Source: Allosaccharopolyspora coralli (GTDB lineage: Bacteria > Actinomycetota > Actinomycetes > Mycobacteriales > Pseudonocardiaceae). Taken from it: DNA of 64,000 nucleotides. The notes under the pieces are model-generated. The model searched no databases, was not told the DNA's origin, and saw only the letters and a program-made list of their open reading frames with translations. Where the stretch lies: contig NZ_CP045929.1 of the NCBI RefSeq assembly GCF_009664835.1, positions 1,178,001 to 1,242,000 on the forward strand, read 5' to 3'. Below, piece by piece: positions 1-7,174 of this stretch. The position numbers and the translations under genes are program-made. Every line of letters starts with the position of its first letter. The stretch's first letter is position 1.

Positions 1-896
1 CCGACGCGGCCGCCGGGGGCGGTGAGCCGGTCGAGGGTGGCGAAGTACGTCGGCCAGTACTCGGAGCCGACGGCTTCGATCATCTCGACGCTGACGACGG
101 CGTCGTACTGGCCTTCGGCGTCGCGGTAGTCCTCGAGCCGGACGTCGACGCGGTCGCCGTGGCCTGCCGCGGCGATGCGTTCGCGGGCGAGCTGTTGTTG
201 CTCGGAGGAGAGGGTGAGGCTGGTGACCTGCGCTCCGCGGTCGGCGGCGCGCAGTGCGAGCCCTCCCCATCCGGTGCCGATCTCCAGCACCCTGGTTCCG
301 GTTCGGACCCCGGCGAGGTCGAGGATCTGGTCGATCTTGCGTTCCTGGGCGGTACGCAGGTCCTCGGCGCTGTCCCGGAAGAGCGCCGAGGAGTAGGTCA
401 TGGTCTCGTCCAGGAACGTGCCGAACACGTCGTTGGACAGGTCGTAGTGCCGGGAGATGTTCTGGCGGGCGTTCGGCGCGGTGTTCTGTGCGGTGCCGGG
501 TTTGGGGGCGTCGACCCAGCGGCGGAACGCCTGCAGCGGGGTGGGCACGAGGGTGGCCATGCGTTCGGCGAACGGGGTCAGCAGGTCGGCGAGACGAGGG
601 CTGTTCCAGTCACCGGCCATGTAGGACTCGCCGAAGCCGATCTTGGCGTCCGCGCCGAGCCGGTGGAAGAACGCGCTCGGGCGCAGGATGTCCATCAGGG
701 GCGCGTCCGGGCCGCCCGCGCCGAGGGTGACGCCGCCGGGAAGCGTGATCCGGACGGGCAGGTGCCGCACGGCGTGACGGAACAGCCGTCGCGCGATGTA
801 GGCGCGCAGCGGCGAGTTCGGGGCGGCACCGAGGGCGTCCCAGGGCGGGGTGGCCTGGGAATCGGCGGGGGCGAGGTGGGTCGGCGCGGCGGTCAA
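1..896 (-). CDS. Cyclopropane-fatty-acyl-phospholipid synthase family methyltransferase, C-terminus cut off
   Basis: SAM-dependent methyltransferase of the CFA synthase family, which adds a methyl or methylene group to the double bond of a membrane-lipid acyl chain. About 298 codons are visible; the 3' end lies beyond the window. A SAM-binding motif LEIGTGWGG sits near residue 190, preceded by the family's HYDLSNDVF segment and followed by VVSVEMIEAVG. I chose a TTG start because GAGGAGG lies just upstream and the start overlaps the stop of the preceding DUF1365 gene (TTGA), showing translational coupling. The order FAD oxidase, DUF1365, CFA-type enzyme matches M. tuberculosis Rv0449c-Rv0448c-Rv0447c (ufaA1), so a role in modified (cyclopropyl or methyl-branched) acyl chains is inferred. 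Which product it makes cannot be read from the sequence. Confidence 0.9.
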   Translation of the reverse strand, partial: MTAAPTHLAPADSQATPPWDALGAAPNSPLRAYIARRLFRHAVRHLPVRITLPGGVTLGAGGPDAPLMDILRPSAFFHRLGADAKIGFGESYMAGDWNSPRLADLLTPFAERMATLVPTPLQAFRRWVDAPKPGTAQNTAPNARQNISRHYDLSNDVFGTFLDETMTYSSALFRDSAEDLRTAQERKIDQILDLAGVRTGTRVLEIGTGWGGLALRAADRGAQVTSLTLSSEQQQLARERIAAAGHGDRVDVRLEDYRDAEGQYDAVVSVEMIEAVGSEYWPTYFATLDRLTAPGGRV

Positions 897-1681
897 CGGA
901 CCTCCTCCTGATGTGTGTGCGGGGTACGGGGAGTGATCGGGATCCGTCGCAGCACCATGCCGATGCCGTGCGCGCGGATGAGGGCGGAGACGCGGTGCGG
1001 GACGAGCGGGTGCCGCAGCGTCGCGCGGAGGAGCTCTCGTCGGGTCGCTGGGCGACGGTCTCCGGTGAGCACGGCGGTCAGCAAGGGGTGATCGTGTTCA
1101 TCGTGCAGCGCGACGCGCACGTGCAGGCGGTCGCCGGGCTCGTCGAAACGCATCCGGTAGCGGCCGTGGTTCGGCAGGAACGGGGAGACGTAGAACCGCT
1201 TGTCGGTCTCGGCGAGGCCGTTCTCGTCGGGGTGCAGCAGGTAACAGTGCCGTTCCCGGTAGGTGTTGTGCACCTCGGCGACGACACAGGCGAGATCGCC
1301 GTCGGGGTGGTGGCACCAGTACACGGTGATCGGGTTGAACACGTGCCCGAGCACGCGGGCGTGGGCGAGCATGAGCACGCGTCCGCCGCGCAGGTCGACT
1401 CCCTGGGTGGCCAGCCACCGGTCGAGGTTCTGCCGGATGCCGCGGTGCGGTGAACCGAGGTGGTCGCGGGCGTCGAAGCGGGCCAGCGGCCGCAACCACC
1501 AGGGTTGGCGGGGTAGGTCGTCGAGGTCGACGAGCCACGTGTGCAGCCGATGCCGGAACTGCGTGCGGACGTCGTCGTCGAAGGCGTTGCCGTGCCGGGT
1601 GTGCCGCACGGTCACCTCGTAGAGCGCCGGCGCGACGTCCTTCGCGGAACGGGGGTGGGTGGTTTCCGCGGTGACCTTCAC
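893..1681 (-). CDS. DUF1365 family protein
   Basis: A 262-residue member of DUF1365, a family of unknown biochemistry found almost always between an FAD-dependent amine-oxidase-like gene and a CFA-synthase-like gene, as here. Family-like segments visible are LYEVTVRHTRH near the N-terminus, GHVFNPITVYWCHH in the middle and KRFYVSPFLP further on. The GTG start is placed just after the stop of the upstream oxidase, so the two genes essentially abut, and the end overlaps the start of the CFA-type methyltransferase. The tight packing means all three are one transcript and probably act on the same lipid substrate. The family assignment is firm; the molecular role is unknown. Confidence 0.88.
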   Translation of the reverse strand: MKVTAETTHPRSAKDVAPALYEVTVRHTRHGNAFDDDVRTQFRHRLHTWLVDLDDLPRQPWWLRPLARFDARDHLGSPHRGIRQNLDRWLATQGVDLRGGRVLMLAHARVLGHVFNPITVYWCHHPDGDLACVVAEVHNTYRERHCYLLHPDENGLAETDKRFYVSPFLPNHGRYRMRFDEPGDRLHVRVALHDEHDHPLLTAVLTGDRRPATRRELLRATLRHPLVPHRVSALIRAHGIGMVLRRIPITPRTPHTHQEEVR

Positions 1682-1682
1682 A

Positions 1683-2957
1683 TCACCACCCCACTCCGAA
1701 CGCCTCGGCGGCACGGACTCCCGACGCGCAGCCGTCCTCGTGGAATCCCCACCCGTGGTAGGCGCCGGCGAACTGGATGCGGTCGTCGCCGAGTTCGGGC
1801 AGCTTGCGTTGCGCGGCAACGGATTCCGGCGTGTAGAGGGGATGCCGGTACCGCATCCGCGCGAGCACCGTGTCCGGGTCGACGCGGTCGGTCGCGTTGA
1901 GCGTCACCACGTGATCCCGGGGCTCGTCGAGCCGCATCAGGCGGTTCATGTCGTAGCTGACGAGTACCCGGCCGGTGTCGGCGGCGCAGCTCGTCTTGAG
2001 GTGATTCCAGGAGGCGCGCGCCCCGCGCGCGGCAGGCAGCGGCGCGGTGTCGGTGTGCAGCCAGGTCTCGTTCTCCGAGTAGCGGAACGCGCCGAGCACT
2101 TTCTCCTCGGCGGGTGTCGGATCCTCCAGCAGCGCCAGCGCCTGATCGGCGTGGCAGGCGAGGACGACGCGGTCCGCCAGCCGCACGGTGTCGGACTCGT
2201 CGCGGATCTCGACCCCGTCGGCGGTGCGGCGCACGGAACGTACCGGAACGCCGCTGTGCACGGCGGTGAGCCCGTCCGCGACGCGGCGCACGTACTCGCG
2301 CGAGCCGCCCACGACCGTCCGCCATGTCGGAGAGCCGCTGACCGACAACATCCCGTGATGGCGCAGGAACTCGAAGAGGTAGCGCGCCGGGTACCGTTTG
2401 CTGCTGTCCCGGTCCGACGACCACACGGCCGAGACCAGCGGCAGCGCGAAGTGGTCGACGAAGTAGTCGCTGTACCGACCGGCTCGGAGGAACTCCTCGA
2501 GCGTCCCCTCCGCCCCGGTGGCTTCGTCGGTGTCCAGCAGTGCGTTGGCCTGACGATGGAAGCGCACGACCTGTCGCAGCATCGACAGGTAGCGCGGATT
2601 CGCGGCGTTGCGCTTCTGCGCGAACAGTCCGCCGAGACGCTTGGCCCCCGCGTACTCCAGCCCGCAGCCCTCGCAGCGGACACTCATCGACATTTCAGTG
2701 TCCTGTGTGGACACGCCTAGCTCGTCGAACAGTGTCAGCAGGTTCGGATAGGTCCGTTCGTTGTGGACGATGAACCCGCTGTCGACGGCGACGGTGCGGC
2801 CGTCGGTGGTGGCGACGTCGTGGGTGTGCGCGTGGCCGCCGAGCCGGTCCTCCGCCTCGAACAAGGTCACCTCGTCGCGCGCTTGCAACAGGTGCGCCAC
2901 GGTGAGGCCGGAGACTCCGGCGCCGACGACGGCGACCCGTCCCGGTGCGTCGCTCAT
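1683..2957 (-). CDS. FAD-dependent amine-oxidase-like oxidoreductase
   Basis: A 424-residue flavoprotein with an N-terminal Rossmann motif VVGAGVSGL (residues 10-18) and an FAD-binding acidic strand VTLFEAEDRLGGHAHTH, as in the NAD(P)-binding-like amine oxidase/desaturase family. The C-terminus has the typical IQFAGAYHGWGFHEDG segment that closes the FAD site. The ATG start overlaps the stop of the upstream hydrolase (ATGA). The gene lies directly before DUF1365 and a CFA-type methyltransferase, the arrangement of M. tuberculosis Rv0449c. In such clusters the flavoenzyme is thought to reduce or desaturate the methylated acyl chain; here this is inference from context. An ordinary amine oxidase is less likely given the neighbours. 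Confidence 0.9.
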   Translation of the reverse strand: MSDAPGRVAVVGAGVSGLTVAHLLQARDEVTLFEAEDRLGGHAHTHDVATTDGRTVAVDSGFIVHNERTYPNLLTLFDELGVSTQDTEMSMSVRCEGCGLEYAGAKRLGGLFAQKRNAANPRYLSMLRQVVRFHRQANALLDTDEATGAEGTLEEFLRAGRYSDYFVDHFALPLVSAVWSSDRDSSKRYPARYLFEFLRHHGMLSVSGSPTWRTVVGGSREYVRRVADGLTAVHSGVPVRSVRRTADGVEIRDESDTVRLADRVVLACHADQALALLEDPTPAEEKVLGAFRYSENETWLHTDTAPLPAARGARASWNHLKTSCAADTGRVLVSYDMNRLMRLDEPRDHVVTLNATDRVDPDTVLARMRYRHPLYTPESVAAQRKLPELGDDRIQFAGAYHGWGFHEDGCASGVRAAEAFGVGW

Positions 2958-3628
2958 CGCTCGACTCCTGCCGGTTCGGGGTCGTCGGTGTCCGGCGCGG
3001 AGGTCGCACGGACGAACCGGCGCATGTGGCCCTCCCATTCGGCCCGTTTGCGCAGCATCGAATGGCCCACGCCCGGAATCACGACGTAGCGCACGTCGTG
3101 CCCCGCGGCGGTGGCCCGGCGCGCGTACGACTGGGAGGCGCGCTGCGAGGTCATCCGGTCCCGATCGCCGTGCACCATCAGGACAGGGCGGTCGGCGAGC
3201 TGCTCGAACGGCTCGCCGCTCTCGATCCACGGTGCGAGTGCGCACACCGCCGTCACCTGGGGGTCACCGGCGAGCCGGAGCGCCGCGCGGCCCCCCATCG
3301 AATGACCGACCAGCACCACGCGGGCGTGCGGGTGAACGCATCCGATCTCCGACATCGCCCAGCGAGCGTCCTGCACCGCGTCCATGGCGGGTCCGTTCCA
3401 GCCGCGGATGCGGTTGCGCAGCAGCCACACGGCGGTACCGGACTCCGACGCGGCCCGGTGCGCGATCCTGGCGAACGGAAGCATCCGCAGGTAGGCGAGC
3501 TGTCGAGGGCGGACCCGCTGGTGGCTGTGGGCCTTCCCTCCGTGCAACACGAGCACGACCGTGTGCGGAGTGTTCGTGGCGGCCGGGAACACCCGCAGAT
3601 TCGGCGTTCCGGGTCGATCGGTGCGCAT
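2954..3628 (-). CDS. Alpha/beta hydrolase
   Basis: A 224-residue alpha/beta hydrolase. The nucleophile elbow is GHSMGG (Ser110), the oxyanion strand reads VLVLHGGKAHS, the acid is in HGDRDRMT (Asp155 or Asp157), and the histidine is in VGHSM (His189). There is no signal peptide, so it is cytoplasmic. It is the first gene of a minus-strand operon running into the FAD oxidase, DUF1365 and CFA-type methyltransferase, and its end overlaps the oxidase start by four bases. A role as lipid esterase or thioesterase for that pathway is plausible but unproven. The reading frame stays open far upstream, but that part lies antisense to the divergent methyltransferase, so I used the first ATG downstream of it. 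Confidence 0.85.
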   Translation of the reverse strand: MRTDRPGTPNLRVFPAATNTPHTVVLVLHGGKAHSHQRVRPRQLAYLRMLPFARIAHRAASESGTAVWLLRNRIRGWNGPAMDAVQDARWAMSEIGCVHPHARVVLVGHSMGGRAALRLAGDPQVTAVCALAPWIESGEPFEQLADRPVLMVHGDRDRMTSQRASQSYARRATAAGHDVRYVVIPGVGHSMLRKRAEWEGHMRRFVRATSAPDTDDPEPAGVER

Positions 3629-3760
3629 ACCAGGTATTCGGAGCGTGCACTTGAATCGCTTGGTGATGTGAGCCGCCACACGAACCTCCGTTCTCGCCAA
3701 TCTACCCACCACATGGTGTCGAATGACGAACACCGACACTGAGTGTCTCAGGGAGTGATC

Positions 3761-5104
3761 GTGAGCGTCTCGCAGGACCGAAGCAGTACCACCGGCCAGC
3801 CTGCCACGGCCCAGCGTGGCCGTTCCGGGGCAGCGGCACGACTCGAAGCACTGGTCGCGGAGTTGTTCGGGGTCGAGTTGCCGGTCGGGGTCACCGCCTG
3901 GGATGGCAGCACGGCCGGCCCCGAGGGTACTCCGCGCGTGGTGCTGCGCCGTCGGCGAGCGCTGCGTCACGTCGTGTGGACTCCCGGGGAACTCGGACTG
4001 GCCCGGGCGTACGTTTCCGTCGATCTCGACGTCGAAGGCGACCTCACGGAGGCACTGCGCCGGTGCTGGGCGCTCGCGCGCCGGCTGCGGGGCTCGCTGC
4101 GGTTCGGGCCCGGTCAATGGCGCCGGATCCTCGCCACCGCCGTCCGGCTCGGCGCGATCGGACCACGGCCCGCGCCACCCGAAGCGGAGGCGCGGCTGTC
4201 CGGCTCCTTGCACAGCCGCAGGCGGGACCGCTCGGCGATCTCGCACCACTACGACGCGGGCAACGACCTCTACGAGCTGCTGCTCGATCCGCGGATGGCG
4301 TACTCGTGCGCGTACTTCGGCTCCGAAGAGACCGGCCTCGACCGGGCGCAGGAGGACAAGCTCGACCTCATCTGCCGCAAGCTCGGTCTCGTCGAGGGGC
4401 AGCGGATGCTCGACGTCGGCTGCGGCTGGGGTTCGCTCATCCTCTTCGCCGCCGAGCGCTACCGGGTACGGGTCACCGGGGTCACTCTCTCGGGACAGCA
4501 GGCCGCGTTCATCCGTGAGCGGGTCGCACAGCGCGGGCTCGCCGACTTCGTCGAGGTGCGGCACCAGGACTACCGCGAAGTCGACGACGCGCCGTTCGAC
4601 GTCGTCGCCTCCGTCGAGATGGGCGAACACGTCGGGGAGAAGAACTACGCGGAGTACGCCGCGAAGCTGTTCTCACTCCTGAAGCCGCAGGGGCGGCTCG
4701 TGCTCCAGCAGATGTCGCGCGGTGCGACGGCACCTGGCGGCGGAGCGTTCATCGAGCACTACGTCGCGCCCGACATGAGCATGGTCTCGATCGGCCGAAC
4801 GCTGGACCACTTGGAGCGGGCGGGTTTCGAGGTGCGCGACGTGGAGATGATGCGCGAGCACTACGTGCACACGGTTCGGCCGTGGGCGCGCACGCTGGAA
4901 GAACGCTGGGACGAAGCCGTCGGGATCGTCGGTGCGGAGGAAGCGCGCGTGTGGCGCCTGTACTTGGCTGGCGGGGCACTCGCGTTCGAGGAGAACAGGA
5001 TGGGTGTCAACCAAATCATGTCCGTGCGCCCCACCTCCGAAGGTGTCAGCGGGCTTCCGCTGACCTCACGGCGCGCGTTGCTCGACCACCGTCCGGAGCG
5101 GTGA
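3761..5104 (+). CDS. Second cyclopropane-fatty-acyl-phospholipid synthase family methyltransferase
   Basis: A 447-residue CFA synthase homologue, the second in the locus and divergent from the first. SAM motif I is LDVGCGWG (residues 217-224), preceded by the characteristic SHHYDAGNDLYELLL and YSCAYF segments and followed by VEMGEHVGEKNY and RLVLQQMSRG. The ~150-residue N-terminal extension is usual for full-length bacterial CFA synthases. The start is a GTG with AGGGAG five bases upstream; earlier in-frame GTGs lack this spacing. It is followed after one base by a DUF1295 gene, so the two are co-transcribed. Having two such enzymes suggests different substrates or products, for example cyclopropane versus 10-methyl chains, which is inference. 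Confidence 0.93.
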   Translation: MSVSQDRSSTTGQPATAQRGRSGAAARLEALVAELFGVELPVGVTAWDGSTAGPEGTPRVVLRRRRALRHVVWTPGELGLARAYVSVDLDVEGDLTEALRRCWALARRLRGSLRFGPGQWRRILATAVRLGAIGPRPAPPEAEARLSGSLHSRRRDRSAISHHYDAGNDLYELLLDPRMAYSCAYFGSEETGLDRAQEDKLDLICRKLGLVEGQRMLDVGCGWGSLILFAAERYRVRVTGVTLSGQQAAFIRERVAQRGLADFVEVRHQDYREVDDAPFDVVASVEMGEHVGEKNYAEYAAKLFSLLKPQGRLVLQQMSRGATAPGGGAFIEHYVAPDMSMVSIGRTLDHLERAGFEVRDVEMMREHYVHTVRPWARTLEERWDEAVGIVGAEEARVWRLYLAGGALAFEENRMGVNQIMSVRPTSEGVSGLPLTSRRALLDHRPER

Positions 5105-5105
5105 C

Positions 5106-5909
5106 GTGGGTGTCGTCGGCCTGGTCGTCGCAGCACTGGTGACCGCGTGGGCGGTCGTGACGGTCACCTTCCTCGTGGCCAGGGTGCGGCGACGCTACGA
5201 CACCATCGACGCCGCTTGGGGCGCCGGGTTCGCCGTGATCGCCGCGGTCACCCTGCTGTTGTCCGGGCCGGTCTCGGCGCTGTCGCTGACCGCGGTCGTG
5301 CTGACCGTCGTGTGGGGCGGGCGGCTGGCGGGGCACGTCCTGCGACGCTCCCTGTCCGGCCCCGAGGACGCGCGCTACGCGGAGATGGCGGCGAAAGCCT
5401 CGGGTGATCCGGGACCGCGCATGTACTTCCGCGTGTACCTGACCCAGGCCGCCGTCATGTGGTTCGTCTCGTTGCCGGTCGTGTTCGCCGCCGGAGCCAG
5501 CGGATTCGAGCCCGCTGTCAGCGACGGGTGGGCGAATCCGTGGCTGTGGGCGGGCACGGCGCTGTGGGTGGTCGGGTTCGGTTTCGAAACGGTCGGCGAC
5601 GAACAGCTTCGGCGGTTCAAGGCCGACCCGGCCAACGCGGGCAAGGTGCTCGACACCGGTCTCTGGCGCTACACACGCCACCCGAACTACTTCGGTGACG
5701 CCTGCGTGTGGTGGGGGCTGTACCTGCTGGCGTGCTCGACGGTGCTCGGGCCGGTGACCTTCCTGTCGCCGGTGCTCATGACGTGGCTGCTCGCGGCCGG
5801 GTCGGGCAAGCCGATCCTCGAACGGGGGCTGCGGCAACGGCGCCCCGACTACGCCGCCTACGTCGACCGCACCAGCGGCTTCCTTCCCTGGCCGCCGAAG
5901 CGAGCGTGA
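5106..5909 (+). CDS. DUF1295 integral membrane protein (steroid 5-alpha-reductase-like)
   Basis: A 267-residue polytopic membrane protein of the DUF1295 family, related to steroid 5-alpha-reductase and isoprenylcysteine methyltransferase folds. Several hydrophobic helices are followed by the family signature LDTGLWRYTRHPNYFGD near residue 185 and a C-terminal DYAAYVDRTSGFLPWPPK. It probably reduces or otherwise modifies a lipid double bond. The GTG start lies one base after the stop of the CFA-type methyltransferase, indicating one operon. M. tuberculosis Rv0446c, next to ufaA1, is the same family, which supports a common pathway. The family is secure; substrate unknown. Confidence 0.88.
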   Translation: MGVVGLVVAALVTAWAVVTVTFLVARVRRRYDTIDAAWGAGFAVIAAVTLLLSGPVSALSLTAVVLTVVWGGRLAGHVLRRSLSGPEDARYAEMAAKASGDPGPRMYFRVYLTQAAVMWFVSLPVVFAAGASGFEPAVSDGWANPWLWAGTALWVVGFGFETVGDEQLRRFKADPANAGKVLDTGLWRYTRHPNYFGDACVWWGLYLLACSTVLGPVTFLSPVLMTWLLAAGSGKPILERGLRQRRPDYAAYVDRTSGFLPWPPKRA

Positions 5910-5913
5910 CGAG

Positions 5914-5952
5914 GGGAGACGAATCCGCCCGCTGCGGGCGAATCCGTCTCCC
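5914..5952. terminator. Hairpin terminator between convergent genes
   Basis: An 18-bp-arm hairpin (GGGAGACGAATCCGCCCG and its near-perfect complement, loop CTG) lies between the 3' ends of the DUF1295 gene and nrdB. It lacks a long T run, as is usual for high-GC actinobacterial terminators, and can serve both strands. Confidence 0.7.
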
Positions 5953-5957
5953 GTGTG

Positions 5958-7031
5958 TCACCACTCCAACGAACCACCGGACTGGTACTCGGTGACACGA
6001 GTCTCGAAGAAGTTCTTCTCCTTCTTAAGATCCATCGCCTCGGACATCCACGGGAACGGGTTCTCCGTCGGCGCGAACACCGGGTCGAGGCCGAGCTGGG
6101 CGCACCGGCGGTTGGTGACGAAGTGCATGTACTGCTCGCACAGCTCGGCGTTCAACCCGAGGATGCCGCGCGGCATCGTGTCCCGCCCGTAGGCGACCTC
6201 CAGCTCGCACGCGTCGGCGAGCATCCGCCGAATCTCCGACTGGAAGCGGTCGGTCCACAGGTGCGGGTTCTCGATCTTGATCTGGTTGATGCAGTCGATG
6301 CCGAAGTTCAGGTGGATCGACTCGTCGCGCAGGATGTACTGGTACTGCTCGGCGATGCCGACCATCTTGTTGCGGCGCCCGAGCGAGAGGATCTGCGCGA
6401 AGCCGGTGTAGAACCACATGCCTTCGAACACCACGTAGAAAGCCACGAGATCCCGAAGGAACGCCTGGTCGGCTTCCGGAGTGCCGGTGCGGAAGTCCGG
6501 ATCCTCCAGGCTCTGCGTGTAGTTCAGCGCCCACGCGTCCTTGTCCGCGATCGACGGGATCTCGCGGTACATGTTGAACAGTTCGCCCTCGTCGAGGCCG
6601 AGGCTCTCGCAGACGTACTGGAAAGTGTGCGTGTGCACGGCTTCCTCGAACGCCTGACGCAGCAGGTACTGACGGCATTCGGGGTTGGTGATGTGCCGGT
6701 AGACGGCGAGCACCACGTTGTTGGCGACGAGCGACTCGGCGGTCGCGAAGAAGCCGAGGTTGCGTTTGAGCATGGTGCGTTCGTCGGCGGTGAGCCCGTC
6801 GCGGGACTTCCACAGTGCGATGTCGGCCTGCATCGACACCTCGGTGGGCATCCAGTGGTTGTTGCAGCCGGCGAGATACTTGTCCCACGCCCAGCCGTAC
6901 TTCAGCGGCAGGAGCTGGTTGACGTCGGCCCGGCTGTTGATCATGGCCTTCTCGGCGACGTCGATCCGTCCCGCGTTGCGGTCGATGTCACCGAGCCCGG
7001 TTCCGCTCGTCGCCGATTCCACAGAAGTCAT
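5958..7031 (-). CDS. nrdB: Ribonucleotide reductase small subunit, class Ic-like
   Basis: The 357-residue radical-generating (R2) subunit of an aerobic ribonucleotide reductase. Metal ligands are visible in AESLVANN (Glu99), EEAVH (Glu130, His133), FEGMWFY and DESIHLNFG. The residue four after the first ligand histidine, which is the radical Tyr122 in E. coli R2, is Phe137 ([12 protein letters not shown]), and the first ligand is Glu rather than Asp. Both are hallmarks of class Ic (Chlamydia type, Mn/Fe cofactor). The C-terminus SGGSLEW would dock on NrdA. The start has GGAGAGAG upstream. It follows nrdA across a 143-bp gap holding two long hairpins, so it should fall under the same cobalamin riboswitch. 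Confidence 0.95.
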   Translation of the reverse strand: MTSVESATSGTGLGDIDRNAGRIDVAEKAMINSRADVNQLLPLKYGWAWDKYLAGCNNHWMPTEVSMQADIALWKSRDGLTADERTMLKRNLGFFATAESLVANNVVLAVYRHITNPECRQYLLRQAFEEAVHTHTFQYVCESLGLDEGELFNMYREIPSIADKDAWALNYTQSLEDPDFRTGTPEADQAFLRDLVAFYVVFEGMWFYTGFAQILSLGRRNKMVGIAEQYQYILRDESIHLNFGIDCINQIKIENPHLWTDRFQSEIRRMLADACELEVAYGRDTMPRGILGLNAELCEQYMHFVTNRRCAQLGLDPVFAPTENPFPWMSEAMDLKKEKNFFETRVTEYQSGGSLEW

Positions 7032-7058
7032 TCGCTCTCTCTCCGAATCGCATGATGA

Positions 7059-7170
7059 GGCGAACGGCACTCTCGCCTCGTGTGGTGGGGTGAAAGTGCC
7101 GTTCGCGCGAACGCGTGTGTGAGGCGAACGGCACTTTCGCCTCGTGTGGTGGGGTGAAAGTGCCGTTCGC
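7059..7170. repeat. Two GCGAACGGCACTYTCGCC hairpins in the nrdA-nrdB gap
   Basis: Two copies, 64 bp apart, of an inverted repeat: left arm GCGAACGGCACTCTCGCC (second copy TTTCGCC), an 11-base spacer, right arm GGTGAAAGTGCCGTTCGC. They fill almost the whole space between the nrdA stop and the nrdB leader, so they would be transcribed in the operon mRNA. The same arms recur in tandem arrays at 40.2 kb and 50.4 kb. Confidence 0.9.
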
Positions 7171-7174
7171 GCGG

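Noticed and set aside
3629-4630. Long N-terminal extension of the alpha/beta hydrolase
   Set aside because: It lies antisense to the divergent CFA-type methyltransferase and has no family similarity; high GC keeps antisense frames open.
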